From Priestia koreensis (lineage in GTDB: Bacteria; Bacillota; Bacilli; Bacillales; Bacillaceae_H): 64,000 nt of DNA. The notes beneath the pieces are model-generated. The model did not search any database. It had not been told where the DNA came from and saw nothing but the letters and a program-made list of their open reading frames with translations. Shown here piece by piece: positions 52,164 to 60,658 of this stretch; within the stretch, counting starts at the first letter, position 1; every line of letters starts with the position of its first letter. A program made the translations under genes and the position numbers. The stretch covers positions 74,246 through 138,245 of the forward strand of contig NZ_LILC01000016.1 of NCBI RefSeq assembly GCF_001274935.1, in the 5' to 3' direction.

Positions 52164-52463
52164 TTATGAATTTCACACAATCATTATTCAATTCATTCCT
52201 AACTTAAACCTTTCTTTTTTTGCTCCATTCATTTTCTTCTGATCCAAGTTTATTTCCATATTAATCAATACAATCTTTGTTTTTCTGGTGTATAAATTTA
52301 AATCGAGTAAGTAAGTGTGGTCGTTATATATAAATGTTACTGCAACCAATCTCGTAATTCTGCATACCATCTTGAGTTTTTGATTCAAAACGATATTATT
52401 TCCTATTTTTTCCAATAAAAAACCTTGAAGGGCTATAAAGCCAATCAAGGTCTCTAAATTTTT

Positions 52464-52895
52464 TTAAATGTCTAATAAAGTATTCACATCTACATTATTT
52501 ACTAACAATTCGGTTAGCGATGGTGCAATTTTCACTGCCTCCTCAATGTCCAAATCTGCGAATCTATTATAGTATACCCCAAAGCCATCTTTACCCTGTA
52601 GATAGATTAATGCACCACCTCCTTCATCATCACCAATTGCGAGCGAATTCGGAAGATGTTTCTGCACTTCATAAGCTTCATTCATTTCTATGCACCCAGA
52701 TGCTCCCCAAATCCGAATATACATTTGGTCGCTAACATTAAATTCAATGTCTGAAGCTAGCTGAATTATTTCTATATATTCTGTAGGTACACCTATTGTC
52801 GAAAAATCCTTAAGTGCTTTAATTTCTTCTTTTTTCGAAGGAGATTTTCTAGCATTAATTGTGTACAAACTACTGATATTATCTAGTATGTTCAT
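52464..52895 (-). CDS. SUKH (SMI1/KNR4) immunity protein
   Basis: 143 aa. The start overlaps the stop of the SHH nuclease tip (TAATG). Core motifs: DFSTIGVPTEYIEIIQLASD, WGASGCIEMNEAYEVQKHLP, IGDDEGGGALIYLQGKDGFG and the acidic end LTELL. A typical neutraliser of HNH-type toxins. Together with the upstream tip it forms a toxin/immunity pair. Confidence 0.88.
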   Translation of the reverse strand: MNILDNISSLYTINARKSPSKKEEIKALKDFSTIGVPTEYIEIIQLASDIEFNVSDQMYIRIWGASGCIEMNEAYEVQKHLPNSLAIGDDEGGGALIYLQGKDGFGVYYNRFADLDIEEAVKIAPSLTELLVNNVDVNTLLDI

Positions 52896-53362
52896 TAATA
52901 ATTAATCCTTTCAAACTTAACACCTAGTTTATCTAGCATCTTGTATTGTTTTTCAAGAACTTGACTAGTAGTATTTCTTAAAAAACCAGCTTTGGTTAAA
53001 TCGTCCACCATGAATTGTAATTCTTCCTGTAAAGTCGTGCTCCATTTCCCTACGCCTGAAGCCATCCGTTCATTTCTTCTCGCAGTTTCAGCATTCGTAA
53101 TGGCTGTATGTGGTAATCCTTTTCCTGTCTCGATAGTTATTGTCGGAGCAAGTTTAGAATCATACCCATACTGACTTAAATTATTTTTCGCCAACTCTTG
53201 CTGTAATCCATGATGAGATTGTAATTTTCCACCATTTGGACCATCTCCTTTTGGTTTAGGTAAGGAATCCTTATGTGTTTTATTAAAATTAACATAATTA
53301 ACTTCACCCGTACCCTTATCAGATGGATTTACAAATTCAATATCTTTAGGAAAAGACCTCAA
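52895..53362 (-). CDS. SHH-type HNH/EndoVII nuclease toxin tip
   Basis: 155 aa without any delivery domain. The nuclease signature LQSHHGLQQELAKNNLSQYG (about residues 47-66), then PTITIETGKGLPHTAITNAE, is that of the Tox-SHH family of metal-dependent HNH nucleases. Translation start is unclear; the fragment probably is a displaced C-terminal cassette. It is followed with a 1-bp stop/start overlap by a SUKH immunity gene. Confidence 0.75.
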   Translation of the reverse strand: MRSFPKDIEFVNPSDKGTGEVNYVNFNKTHKDSLPKPKGDGPNGGKLQSHHGLQQELAKNNLSQYGYDSKLAPTITIETGKGLPHTAITNAETARRNERMASGVGKWSTTLQEELQFMVDDLTKAGFLRNTTSQVLEKQYKMLDKLGVKFERINY

Positions 53363-53496
53363 TGGTATGTACGATAGGAATAACCTTCCAGATTGATTTT
53401 TCCATTTGCATAAAAAAACAGATGGTTAACCATCATGAAGTTTTGTCGAAAAAATTACCTTTTCTTTTTATGTTCACTTTGCATATGCTTTGTTTT

Positions 53497-53985
53497 TCAA
53501 TCATGTAACTTATCTAAAAAGTCACTGAATGTATCTGCGATATAAAATACATTTTCTCTTGCTAGTTCTTCTACTTGTTCTTCTGTTAATCCTTCTTTTC
53601 GCATTAACATCTCTTTTTCACCAGCATTTTCATGTTCCCAAAATACTATTGTAGGCTTATTTCGATCGTCTTTATAATCAAAGCATATTAAATTCCCTGC
53701 TGGGTCAAAAGCAAAAGGAATTAACTCTAACGGAAGTGTATCTTTATAGTCATTAAATACTTCTATAATATTTTCATCATCATCCATATCGTACGTTAAC
53801 AACGTACCAAAAACCTTCCTTTTCCCTTTAACTTCAAACACTTCTGGGCTAACGTGTGCTCCATTATTATCCATAATACATTCTATATAATCTAAGGGAA
53901 ATTTAAAACCTAACTCCTGCTCAACATGCCTTACCTCATCTCGTGTAATAGGCTCATCTGCTGATCTCCATTGTACCTTACTCAT
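53497..53985 (-). CDS. SUKH (SMI1/KNR4) immunity protein
   Basis: 162 aa, start ATG 53985. Full SUKH pattern: VQWRSADEPITRDEVRHVEQ, LGFKFPLDYIECIMDNNGAH, then LIPFAFDPAGNLICFDYKDD and a WEHEN segment. Follows the WHH tip at 54010 by 24 bp, so it is probably its immunity partner. A remnant of a second copy of its 3' part lies at 56241-56412. Confidence 0.9.
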   Translation of the reverse strand: MSKVQWRSADEPITRDEVRHVEQELGFKFPLDYIECIMDNNGAHVSPEVFEVKGKRKVFGTLLTYDMDDDENIIEVFNDYKDTLPLELIPFAFDPAGNLICFDYKDDRNKPTIVFWEHENAGEKEMLMRKEGLTEEQVEELARENVFYIADTFSDFLDKLHD

Positions 53986-54009
53986 CTAATTCCATCCCCC
54001 CATGATGAA

Positions 54010-54360
54010 TTAATTTCCACCTAAATGATTAACTTTATGTGTCTTAGACACTACTAATTGCATCTTACCAGGTACTTGATGGTGAGGCCCAGTCAACCCT
54101 TTTATTCTAGCCTCTCCGTTATATATATCCCTGAGTTGTTTTGTTATAAATACTTCTTTTAATATTTCTCCTTTTTCTATCGATTCTTTTAAAGCCTGTG
54201 TACATAACTTAAATTGCCTATAATCAGACGCTTTAAATATTCCTTTATCCAATGTCGTTTGAAATTTAACAGCCTCTCCTTTAAAAATTGGAAAGCCTAA
54301 TATGTCATAATCTACACCTTTCACGTGTGTACCTCCCGCTAGTGCTTTGTTTAAATTAAT
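54010..54360 (-). CDS. WHH-type HNH/EndoVII nuclease toxin tip
   Basis: About 104-117 aa. From the ALAGGTHV linker into VDYDILGFPIFKGEAVKF, then the nuclease core ARIKGLTGPHHQVPGKMQLV and NHLGGN. The sister tip at 50107 has TWHHHQ where this one has TGPHHQ, so the conserved Trp is changed to Gly-Pro here. The frame is closed by TAA just upstream of the linker, so there is no LXG part: a displaced cassette with its SUKH partner. Confidence 0.8.
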   Translation of the reverse strand: MNLNKALAGGTHVKGVDYDILGFPIFKGEAVKFQTTLDKGIFKASDYRQFKLCTQALKESIEKGEILKEVFITKQLRDIYNGEARIKGLTGPHHQVPGKMQLVVSKTHKVNHLGGN

Positions 54361-54448
54361 ACCTTAGCAATCCTTTGGCTAAAATAAGTACTAGGGCTGA
54401 TGTGATGAGTAATTTGTTTAACCTAACTATATCTGGTATCGTACATTT

Positions 54449-54925
54449 TTAGAGTTTGCTTTTTTTAACTTCCTCAAACCATTCATCATAAATATCATCG
54501 GATGTTTTAATGTCGTCATGAATGTACATGAAATCATACTTGTATTCGGCTTTAAACTTTCCACTCTTCACATCATAGATTAATTTCATTTCGGTTGGCA
54601 TTTCTCTCTGATGCTCTTTGCATAATACACTGACTTTTTCAATGTCCTCATTTAAAATATTTAATACCATTAAATTCCGTGTAGAAGATGTGTCATATTT
54701 TTCATCGCTGCCTTTTACCGCATCATTCAATTTGTGTGGTTTTACGTAAATATTATTAATTAAGAAAAAAAAGGCACTTGCTGTAATTCCTTCTTCACAT
54801 GAACCATACACATAGACTTTATCAGCTCGATCTTCAACATATTCTAGGCAGATCGAGATCATATCCCCTTGCAACTCACTAAACTGATCTTCAAATTCTT
54901 TCATTCTATTTTTTACTCCTCTCAT
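54449..54925 (-). CDS. DUF600/YezG-like immunity protein
   Basis: 158 aa from ATG 54925, overlapping the upstream gene by 20 bp. EFEDQFSELQGDMISICLEY, ASAFFFLINNIYVKPHKLND, EMPTEMKLIYDV, DDIYDEWFEEVKKSKL. This is the intact member of the family whose broken copies lie at 49046-49521 and 44521-44700. Expected to neutralise an LXG toxin. Confidence 0.82.
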   Translation of the reverse strand: MRGVKNRMKEFEDQFSELQGDMISICLEYVEDRADKVYVYGSCEEGITASAFFFLINNIYVKPHKLNDAVKGSDEKYDTSSTRNLMVLNILNEDIEKVSVLCKEHQREMPTEMKLIYDVKSGKFKAEYKYDFMYIHDDIKTSDDIYDEWFEEVKKSKL

Positions 54926-54961
54926 TTCCTAGATGCTTCTTCCAAGCAACATTGGGTGAAT
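54829..54961. repeat. Direct repeat, copy 2
   Basis: 75 bp (54829-54903) identical to 49425-49499; see copy 1. It spans the junction of the 264-aa and DUF600 genes. Confidence 0.92.
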
Positions 54962-55700
54962 ACATGACAGCCATTCGACTTTCATGGAAACTTGGCACAG
55001 CTATTACTTGAGCTGGTTCCAAATAGTTCATGACATCTAACCAGCGATCTAGCCATGTATCACCATCAGCTTCTAATGGATCCTGTAAAAGATCCATACA
55101 AACCCCGCCCCATTCTAATTCTGATACAACAGCGGGAGCATTTAATAAGAAGTCTCTATCAAACATTTCCAAAATATGACCGCTAAAATATGTTCTAGCT
55201 CCTATTCCCAAAGGACCGTTAGGACGAAATCTAACCGGTATAGGTAGCGATGAAATATTCATCCACTTTTGTAAACGTTCACGTTCCGTATTCCATGGAT
55301 AAGGTACTGGCCAACACATTTGCGCTGTTCCAAAAGAAGGTTTTGCAATCTCTGCGATTTGATCAGCAAGTTTGAAAAAATCTGGCCACATTTTTTTTGC
55401 TATCGACTTTTGAAATTCAAGATCTAAAAATGAGCCGTGACCTGAGCGAACTTGAAAACTACCTCTATAATTTACAGATTTATCACGATACAGGTGAACT
55501 TCAGATACTCTCCCTTCTGAAACGACTTTTTCTAGAATTTCCTCGCGATTATACTCTACCCGTACCGTTTCACTGTTTCCCCAATGAGTAGGCGCAAATT
55601 TTTCATTTGATTCAAACACATCTAAAAGGCGTCCTAATAGCTCCTCTTCGTTAAAAGCTACTGTGGGGTACATTGAAATTGAAAAATAACTAGGTTTCAT
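54906..55700 (-). CDS. Immunity-type protein (264 aa)
   Basis: 264 aa from ATG 55700. Soluble, with a PSYFSISMYPTVAFNEEELL start, a central WPVPYPWNTERERLQKWM, and LEWGGVCMDLLQDPLEADGD. I recognise it as a protein often found among polymorphic-toxin immunity genes but cannot name the family with confidence. Overlaps the DUF600 gene by 20 bp; a fragment of a second copy of its 3' end remains at 49522-49557. Confidence 0.7.
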   Translation of the reverse strand: MKPSYFSISMYPTVAFNEEELLGRLLDVFESNEKFAPTHWGNSETVRVEYNREEILEKVVSEGRVSEVHLYRDKSVNYRGSFQVRSGHGSFLDLEFQKSIAKKMWPDFFKLADQIAEIAKPSFGTAQMCWPVPYPWNTERERLQKWMNISSLPIPVRFRPNGPLGIGARTYFSGHILEMFDRDFLLNAPAVVSELEWGGVCMDLLQDPLEADGDTWLDRWLDVMNYLEPAQVIAVPSFHESRMAVMYSPNVAWKKHLGNERSKK

Positions 55701-55880
55701 GTGTATTCTCCTTTACTATCGCTTAAATAAAGTCATGCAGCGTTTATTAGCGATCATAGCTAATGCTCGATCTAATGCAGGTAAAATGATATCCGATTAC
55801 AGTTTATTTTTCTTTCTAACCATACCTTTTCTTTCTAGTAAATGTCTATCATAGCACTTTTAAAGTTCTACGCTAAAATG

Positions 55881-55925
55881 CAAAAAAGCACTTGTTGCCT
55901 CAAGTTGGCAATCAAGTGCTTTACG
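55881..55925 (-). terminator. Cassette terminator (best-preserved repeat copy)
   Basis: AAGCACTTG.TTGCC / GGCAA.CAAGTGCTT with TTTTTTG tail on the minus strand. Family members at 43447, 48277 and 51032. Confidence 0.85.
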
Positions 55926-56059
55926 TTCATCTGTTCTTAAGTAGCATAAATTTGTAAGTTTTGCAGTAAAAGTATGACACCTTTTGTATGTCATGACAAA
56001 TACTATCTTAAAACTTACGAGTTTGTACGAGTTCGTTAGTTTCATATACATTCCATGCG

Positions 56060-56165
56060 GTTTATATTTATCGCCCGGTAAAATGTCATCTCGCCTAAGC
56101 TCGTACTTCATTTTCTATTCTATCATTGCACATAATACTCTATGATGGTACAACCATCATGGAGT
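56060..56165. repeat. Decayed copy of the 52044-52163 segment
   Basis: Shares the hairpin ATGATGGTTGTACCATCAT (minus strand) and the GCGAGATG..CATTTTAC block with 52078-52160, with indels and stops. A minus-strand frame of 83 codons here is not credible as a gene. Confidence 0.6.
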
Positions 56166-56240
56166 ATCTATTTTCAAACAACCTATTATTTTTTCTATCC
56201 ACTTCACATAAACTTTATTTTTCATTCATCATTATATTTT

Positions 56241-56412
56241 TTAATAGTGTAATTCACTTAAAAAATCAGTAAATGTATCTGCAATGTAAAATACATTCTC
56301 TCTTGCACGTTCTTCCACTTGTTCTTCTGTTAATCCTTCTTCTCGCATCAACATTTCTTTTTCACCAGCATTTTCATGTTCCCAAAATACCACAACAGGG
56401 TTATCCAAAAAA
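56241..56412 (-). pseudogene. 3' remnant of a SUKH immunity gene
   Basis: The minus strand reads VVVFWEHENAGEKEMLM, then EGLTEEQVEERARENVFYIA and DTFTDFLSELHY stop. It matches the C-terminal third of the gene at 53497-53985; the 5' two-thirds are gone. Confidence 0.85.
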
Positions 56413-56436
56413 GTTCATAAAATAATAGAGTAATAG

Positions 56437-56949
56437 TTAATTTTGTATTTGTAATTCCCTTAAAACTTCTGTCCGCAAATCACTCGCAATATTCCCATTC
56501 TTATAATCATCCAATAAAAAATTTATTCTCTGAATATAACTATCTGAATCCTCTATACATTTTGCGAAACAATCCATAAAATGGTCTACTAATGTATCAT
56601 CAACTAAAGCAATTGGTTCTGGATAATATTTGACACCTTCTCTTTCAAATGCTTTTCTACTAGTATAAGCAACTGCATCAATGACACAGTTCCAAGCTAT
56701 GACATCTGTTTCATTATCTGACATCTCTTGAATTATTGTTATACCATTTTCCTCATTATCTAATAATTCATAAAGAATATCCCCTATATTTTCTTTACCT
56801 TTTAGCCATCCCCAACATTTATATATAACTTCCTGGGCTAAAATTTGATCTTCCTTTTGAGAAAATACCGACAAAACTTTTTCTGAAAGTCCAAGAAAAA
56901 ATATTACTTTACCATCTTCTGTTAAACTACTAAAGTTAGTATTAGCCAT
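56437..56949 (-). CDS. Imm6-like immunity protein for the deaminase toxin
   Basis: 170 aa from ATG 56949 (GGAGGTTAATT before it); the start codon lies 14 bp upstream of the toxin gene's stop, so the two genes overlap. Helical protein with KVIFFLGLSEKVLSVFSQKE, YELLDNEENGITIIQEMSD, and IAWNCVIDAVAYTSRKAFER. This fits the Imm6 family, which is paired with deaminase-type toxins. The pair toxin/Imm6 is the only complete one in the locus. Confidence 0.72.
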   Translation of the reverse strand: MANTNFSSLTEDGKVIFFLGLSEKVLSVFSQKEDQILAQEVIYKCWGWLKGKENIGDILYELLDNEENGITIIQEMSDNETDVIAWNCVIDAVAYTSRKAFEREGVKYYPEPIALVDDTLVDHFMDCFAKCIEDSDSYIQRINFLLDDYKNGNIASDLRTEVLRELQIQN

Positions 56950-56962
56950 AATTAACCTCCAA

Positions 56963-59035
56963 CTAATCAATATACTTTCCATTTTTAATCATTAGATTAA
57001 GCCTACCAGTTACTTTAATACTTTCATCGATTTCCGATGTTACTTCGATTTTTAGATTAGGATATTTTAAACTTAATTGCTTTAACACACCAGGCGGAAC
57101 TTTATCGTTCGCTAATCCTTGATAACACTTTCTACATACACCTGAAGGGTTCGATTGATGAAGTTTTAATGTTCCTGTTACATCTTCTGGTTTTATACCT
57201 GCTTTTATTACTGCTGAATCAAATTCATTCAGAACGCCTTCCTCTGCATGCCTAGTAAACAATGGGTTAGTCCCTGGGGCTTTAATATTCCTGTCAGGCA
57301 TTACTTCATCTAAATCAGGTAATCCAGCTTCTTTTCGTACTTTCGGCGATCCTCCTTCAAAATTTAAATCTTCTAATCCTTTTACATCAGTTTTTCCAAC
57401 TGCCACTGTTTCAGTTTCTGGAACATTCCATTTTTTCCTTAGTGCATCTATATCAGTTTTACCAATATCAATCTTACTAACTTCACCCGTACCCCTACCC
57501 CCAACCGAAAACATCCGCCCGAGGTCTTTCACCTTGTACCAGTCGTCTACCATCCATATAGGAGGAATAGGAACGCCAACTGGTTGGAAGGATTTGATTG
57601 ATTTTGGGGCGATTTTGATTTCGCCGATTTTTTTCATGGTGTTTTTGACTTCATTGGCAACAGCGCGGTAAACTCGCTGTCCTTTTTGGACGGCTGGAAT
57701 GAGGCGTTCAGTAGCTTGTGTGCTTAAAACATTCCGCATAGCCGTAAGTTTTTTGGTGCTAGTGACTACAGCGTTGGCTCCTGCTTTTGCTGTTTTGGCT
57801 GCCAGCTTGGTTGATACGACGCCGGCTCCCACAATCCCGAGGGACTGAAGCAGGCTGTTTTGGCGCTGCTCGTCGGAGATTTCATTTCCAAACATGTCTT
57901 TCCCTGTGCCAAATTCGTACAGACCGTTTGCAGCAACAAGGCCGTAGAGTCCTTTTTCTGCTTTTGAAAGAACTTCGAGGGACTTAGTCGTTTTATAGGC
58001 GTCTAACGCATGATCTGCTGCGTTGACTCCTTTGGCAACGGCATAAATTCCTTTTCCACCTTTAATGGCACGACCTGCCCATCCAACGACAGGAATAAAG
58101 CCAGCGGCCGCCATTGCACCAGCGGCGACGCGCTCAGAGGCTGATAATTTTCGGCCAGTGACGGGATCAATTCCTTCTACCGCTCTCTTAGAATCATAAT
58201 ATCCCGTGACCTCTCCTGTAAAGGTAGAAGCCGCATCCCATGCTTTTTCGTACCATTCCTTGTTCGCTTCTTCAATTTCTCGTCGCTTTTCTTCTTCTTT
58301 AAGTTTATGAACTTCTTCCATTTCTTTGTTGTAATCAATATAATTCGTTGCGTATTCGTTTGCTTCCTTCCGAACTTGATACAACGGACTTTCATGGTAG
58401 GCCTTCTCATCAAATAAGACAGGATAAGCTTGACCGCCTTTAGTGGTGGCGTCGTGCAACAACTGTGTTGATGTTGTCACTATTGTTCGATTTGAGTCTA
58501 TTGCACTATAACTTTCTAACCAGTCCGCATCTAATTTTTCAACCGCATTCACCGTACTATTCCGCTTTTTTTCTGCTTTGTCCATGTATTCGTCATACGT
58601 TTCCTTAGAAAAAACAGAAAGAGGAAGAATATCATCAATGGTATTAAAGATCTTTTGAAGATCTGTTTGCTGTTGGTCGACAAGTTTTTTCGCTTGGCTA
58701 ATCCCGTTTTGAACGTCTTGCTCAAGGAAAGGAACCGTAACAAACGTTTCTCCTGAAAGCTTAGCTTCCTCTGCTTTTATATGGAGGGTTGAAAAATGAC
58801 TTTGAAGCATCCCAACTAGATCAATCCAGTTATCAGCTGTATCCACCTGATAACGATAAAAACCCTTAATTTTGTCTGCCCCTTTTCCCTTCAGACTATC
58901 ATCTAAATCGACAACAGCTTGAAGCGTTTTTTTCAAGGCAACGAGCTGTTTTTTTAGTGCTTTGTAAGATTTTTCACGTTCTTTTGCGAACGTCGAAATC
59001 CCTTCTGCATCATATACTTTTCCCATTTTATTCAC
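56963..59035 (-). CDS. LXG polymorphic toxin with C-terminal deaminase domain
   Basis: 690 aa. LXG delivery domain (residues 1-210, helical, KGKGADKIKGFYRYQVDTAD near 50); a coiled KEEEKRREIEEANKE linker (about 245-260); pretoxin-TG type hydrophobic region (GIDPVTGRKLSASERVAAGA, FIPVVGWAGRAIKGGKGIY, 285-330). The C-terminal toxin (about 560-690) carries FTRHAEEGVLNEFD and PSGVCRKCY, the HAE and CxxC zinc motifs of the cytidine-deaminase fold. Likely secreted by a type VII system and acts by deaminating nucleic acid or nucleotides. No T7SS machinery genes lie in this window. Confidence 0.88.
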   Translation of the reverse strand: MNKMGKVYDAEGISTFAKEREKSYKALKKQLVALKKTLQAVVDLDDSLKGKGADKIKGFYRYQVDTADNWIDLVGMLQSHFSTLHIKAEEAKLSGETFVTVPFLEQDVQNGISQAKKLVDQQQTDLQKIFNTIDDILPLSVFSKETYDEYMDKAEKKRNSTVNAVEKLDADWLESYSAIDSNRTIVTTSTQLLHDATTKGGQAYPVLFDEKAYHESPLYQVRKEANEYATNYIDYNKEMEEVHKLKEEEKRREIEEANKEWYEKAWDAASTFTGEVTGYYDSKRAVEGIDPVTGRKLSASERVAAGAMAAAGFIPVVGWAGRAIKGGKGIYAVAKGVNAADHALDAYKTTKSLEVLSKAEKGLYGLVAANGLYEFGTGKDMFGNEISDEQRQNSLLQSLGIVGAGVVSTKLAAKTAKAGANAVVTSTKKLTAMRNVLSTQATERLIPAVQKGQRVYRAVANEVKNTMKKIGEIKIAPKSIKSFQPVGVPIPPIWMVDDWYKVKDLGRMFSVGGRGTGEVSKIDIGKTDIDALRKKWNVPETETVAVGKTDVKGLEDLNFEGGSPKVRKEAGLPDLDEVMPDRNIKAPGTNPLFTRHAEEGVLNEFDSAVIKAGIKPEDVTGTLKLHQSNPSGVCRKCYQGLANDKVPPGVLKQLSLKYPNLKIEVTSEIDESIKVTGRLNLMIKNGKYID

Positions 59036-59044
59036 CCTTTTTTA

Positions 59045-59305
59045 TTAGGAGCGCACCATGGCTTCATCTTGTTCTTTTAGTAGATCAACATTGGCTTTTG
59101 TATCATCTACACTTTTCTCTAAGGCGGTAATATAGGTTTTAAGTAGCTCTCCTAGATCTGCTTCACTTGTTTTCCATTCTTTTGTGGTATCTAATACGTT
59201 GTCTCCCATATCTAAATTGTCTGGGAGTGACAAATGCTTAATGGTCTGTTCGACATCCTTCAGCGTTTGCATAACATCTTCGTAACGCAGCTTAATCATC
59301 GTCAT
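59045..59305 (-). CDS. LXG-associated small helical partner (DUF5344/YwqI-like)
   Basis: About 86 aa; the start is ATG 59305 or 59311 (AAGGAG upstream). Helical hairpin: KLRYEDVMQTLKDVEQTIKH, NVLDTTKEWKTSEADLGELL, YITALEKSVDDTKANVDLLK. Immediately upstream of the LXG gene (9 bp), as for Lap-type targeting partners. The second partner (DUF5082-like) usual in such loci was not found. Confidence 0.82.
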   Translation of the reverse strand: MTMIKLRYEDVMQTLKDVEQTIKHLSLPDNLDMGDNVLDTTKEWKTSEADLGELLKTYITALEKSVDDTKANVDLLKEQDEAMVRS

Positions 59306-59516
59306 AATCATTTGCTCCTTACGTAATTCTTCTCCCTTCGCTATCGCCTCTTTGTTTAGAGGGCATTAACCCACAAGAAGAAAAAATAAAAACTTTAATA
59401 TTTATAGTGTAAAAGTTACGCATAGAGAGAGAAATAGGAAATTATTCTCTATTTTTCTAGGTGTTCTTTCCTTTTATTTACACTAGTTCCAAAGGATGAT
59501 AAACCTATAAAACATA

Positions 59517-59553
59517 AAAAACCCTCATGTCATAAAAATGAATGAGGGTTTTT
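59517..59553. terminator. Bidirectional terminator
   Basis: AAAAACCCTCAT / ATGAGGGTTTTT, 12-bp stem. It ends the 104-aa gene and separates it from the LXG operon. Confidence 0.9.
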
Positions 59554-59575
59554 GAACAGATAATGTGTAAACATG

Positions 59576-59890
59576 TTATGAAATGGCGCCTCGTACAAAT
59601 GGAGAAAGAACGCTGTAAATGCCAAAGATATAAACGAGCCAAAACGTTAATGAGCGCATGCGGGCTGCTAAGAGTGGCGTTGTTTTTTTTACGATTACGA
59701 TACGTAAAATTGTATATGTACATAATAATAAGAACGCAGCTCCTAAACAAACGACTCCAATGTTTCCGTTATATGCAATACCTGCGCGCTCGTATGCAAA
59801 GCGGAGAACATATTGTGTAAAAAAGAAACCGATGACGATGAAAATGAAAAGTTCGAGGAATGTCTGAAGGTATAGTCGTCCAGTTTTCAT
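59576..59890 (-). CDS. Three-helix membrane protein
   Basis: 104 aa. Hydrophobic segments at about 8-30, 42-67 and 82-101. The start has AGGAGG. Related in layout to small DUF3021-like bacillus proteins but not clearly of that family. Own terminator. Confidence 0.75.
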   Translation of the reverse strand: MKTGRLYLQTFLELFIFIVIGFFFTQYVLRFAYERAGIAYNGNIGVVCLGAAFLLLCTYTILRIVIVKKTTPLLAARMRSLTFWLVYIFGIYSVLSPFVRGAIS

Positions 59891-59942
59891 TTCGCTACCT
59901 CCTTTTATCTATTGCTTTTAGTATGATTGGAATATAATGGTT

Positions 59943-60560
59943 TTATAAAGTTTTTTTAAATATCACATCGTCATCGCTCAAAATACCTTGCTGAACATAA
60001 CGAACAATTTTTTTGGCCTCTGTTTCAACACGACTACGAATAACAGGCGTGTTTCGCCAATTTTCTTTGGTTACATCATGACTCGGTGCGATGCAAATAG
60101 AGTAGTGGATCCAGGCAGGCATATAGGTTTGAAGCGTGAGAAGCATGCGTCGCATATGAAAAATAGTAGTGACAACCAGAATTCGGTTCACGTTTTCTAG
60201 TCCGAGCGCTCGTTCTAACACAAGAAGCGATGCAAGAACATTTTCCTTTGTGTGCTGCGAAATCTCTTCGGTTGAAATGGCCTGTGCCTGTATGCCAACT
60301 TTCACCGCCTCTTCTTTCATCAACGCGGCTTCAGTCTTAGATGATTTCCCCCATATGCCACCACCCGAAAAAATAAGGTGTGGTGCTCTTCCTAATTGAT
60401 ATAATTGAATGGCCTTTGGTAGACGAATCTCAACCGCTTTGCTGCTGCCAGGGACAAAAATGCAGTCTCCGTCTTTCAGATCATCTTCCATGTTTGTAAA
60501 CAAAAGATCAGTCATTTGCTCTACTGTTAGCGCATCTTCTTTTAGCTCGGAAATTTTCAT
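59943..60560 (-). CDS. YdcF-like (DUF218) protein
   Basis: 205 aa from ATG 60560 (GAGGTGAACG upstream). DUF218 fold: DCIFVPGSSKAVEIRLPKAI, APHLIFSGGGIWGKSS, LVVTTIFHMRRM (the TNxxHxxR-like motif), IAPSHDVTKENW. Family members bind S-adenosylmethionine or act on envelope carriers, but no transmembrane anchor is seen here. A palindrome lies just upstream at 60587-60621. Confidence 0.88.
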   Translation of the reverse strand: MKISELKEDALTVEQMTDLLFTNMEDDLKDGDCIFVPGSSKAVEIRLPKAIQLYQLGRAPHLIFSGGGIWGKSSKTEAALMKEEAVKVGIQAQAISTEEISQHTKENVLASLLVLERALGLENVNRILVVTTIFHMRRMLLTLQTYMPAWIHYSICIAPSHDVTKENWRNTPVIRSRVETEAKKIVRYVQQGILSDDDVIFKKTL

Positions 60561-60586
60561 GATCAATCGTTCACCTCGTTTTACGT

Positions 60587-60621
60587 CTAGTAGTAAGCGC
60601 AATCGCGTTACTTACTACTAG
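60587..60621. promoter_or_regulatory. 11-bp-arm palindrome before the DUF218 gene
   Basis: CTAGTAGTAAG (60587-60597) and CTTACTACTAG (60611-60621), exact inverted repeat. On the minus strand a TTACAC-18-TATACT-like promoter overlaps it. No T run, so an operator rather than a terminator. Confidence 0.55.
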
Positions 60622-60658
60622 TATATGACAATTTCATGAATGAGTGTAACTGATAGGT

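Noticed and set aside
52188..52448. Minus-strand 86-codon frame
   Set aside because: AT-driven open frame with low-complexity Lys/Asn/Ile composition, no clear ribosome site and no similarity to neighbours.
55860..56111. Minus-strand 83-codon frame
   Set aside because: It overlaps the terminator repeat and the decayed 56060-56165 repeat copy; only its start resembles other sequence, through the repeat.
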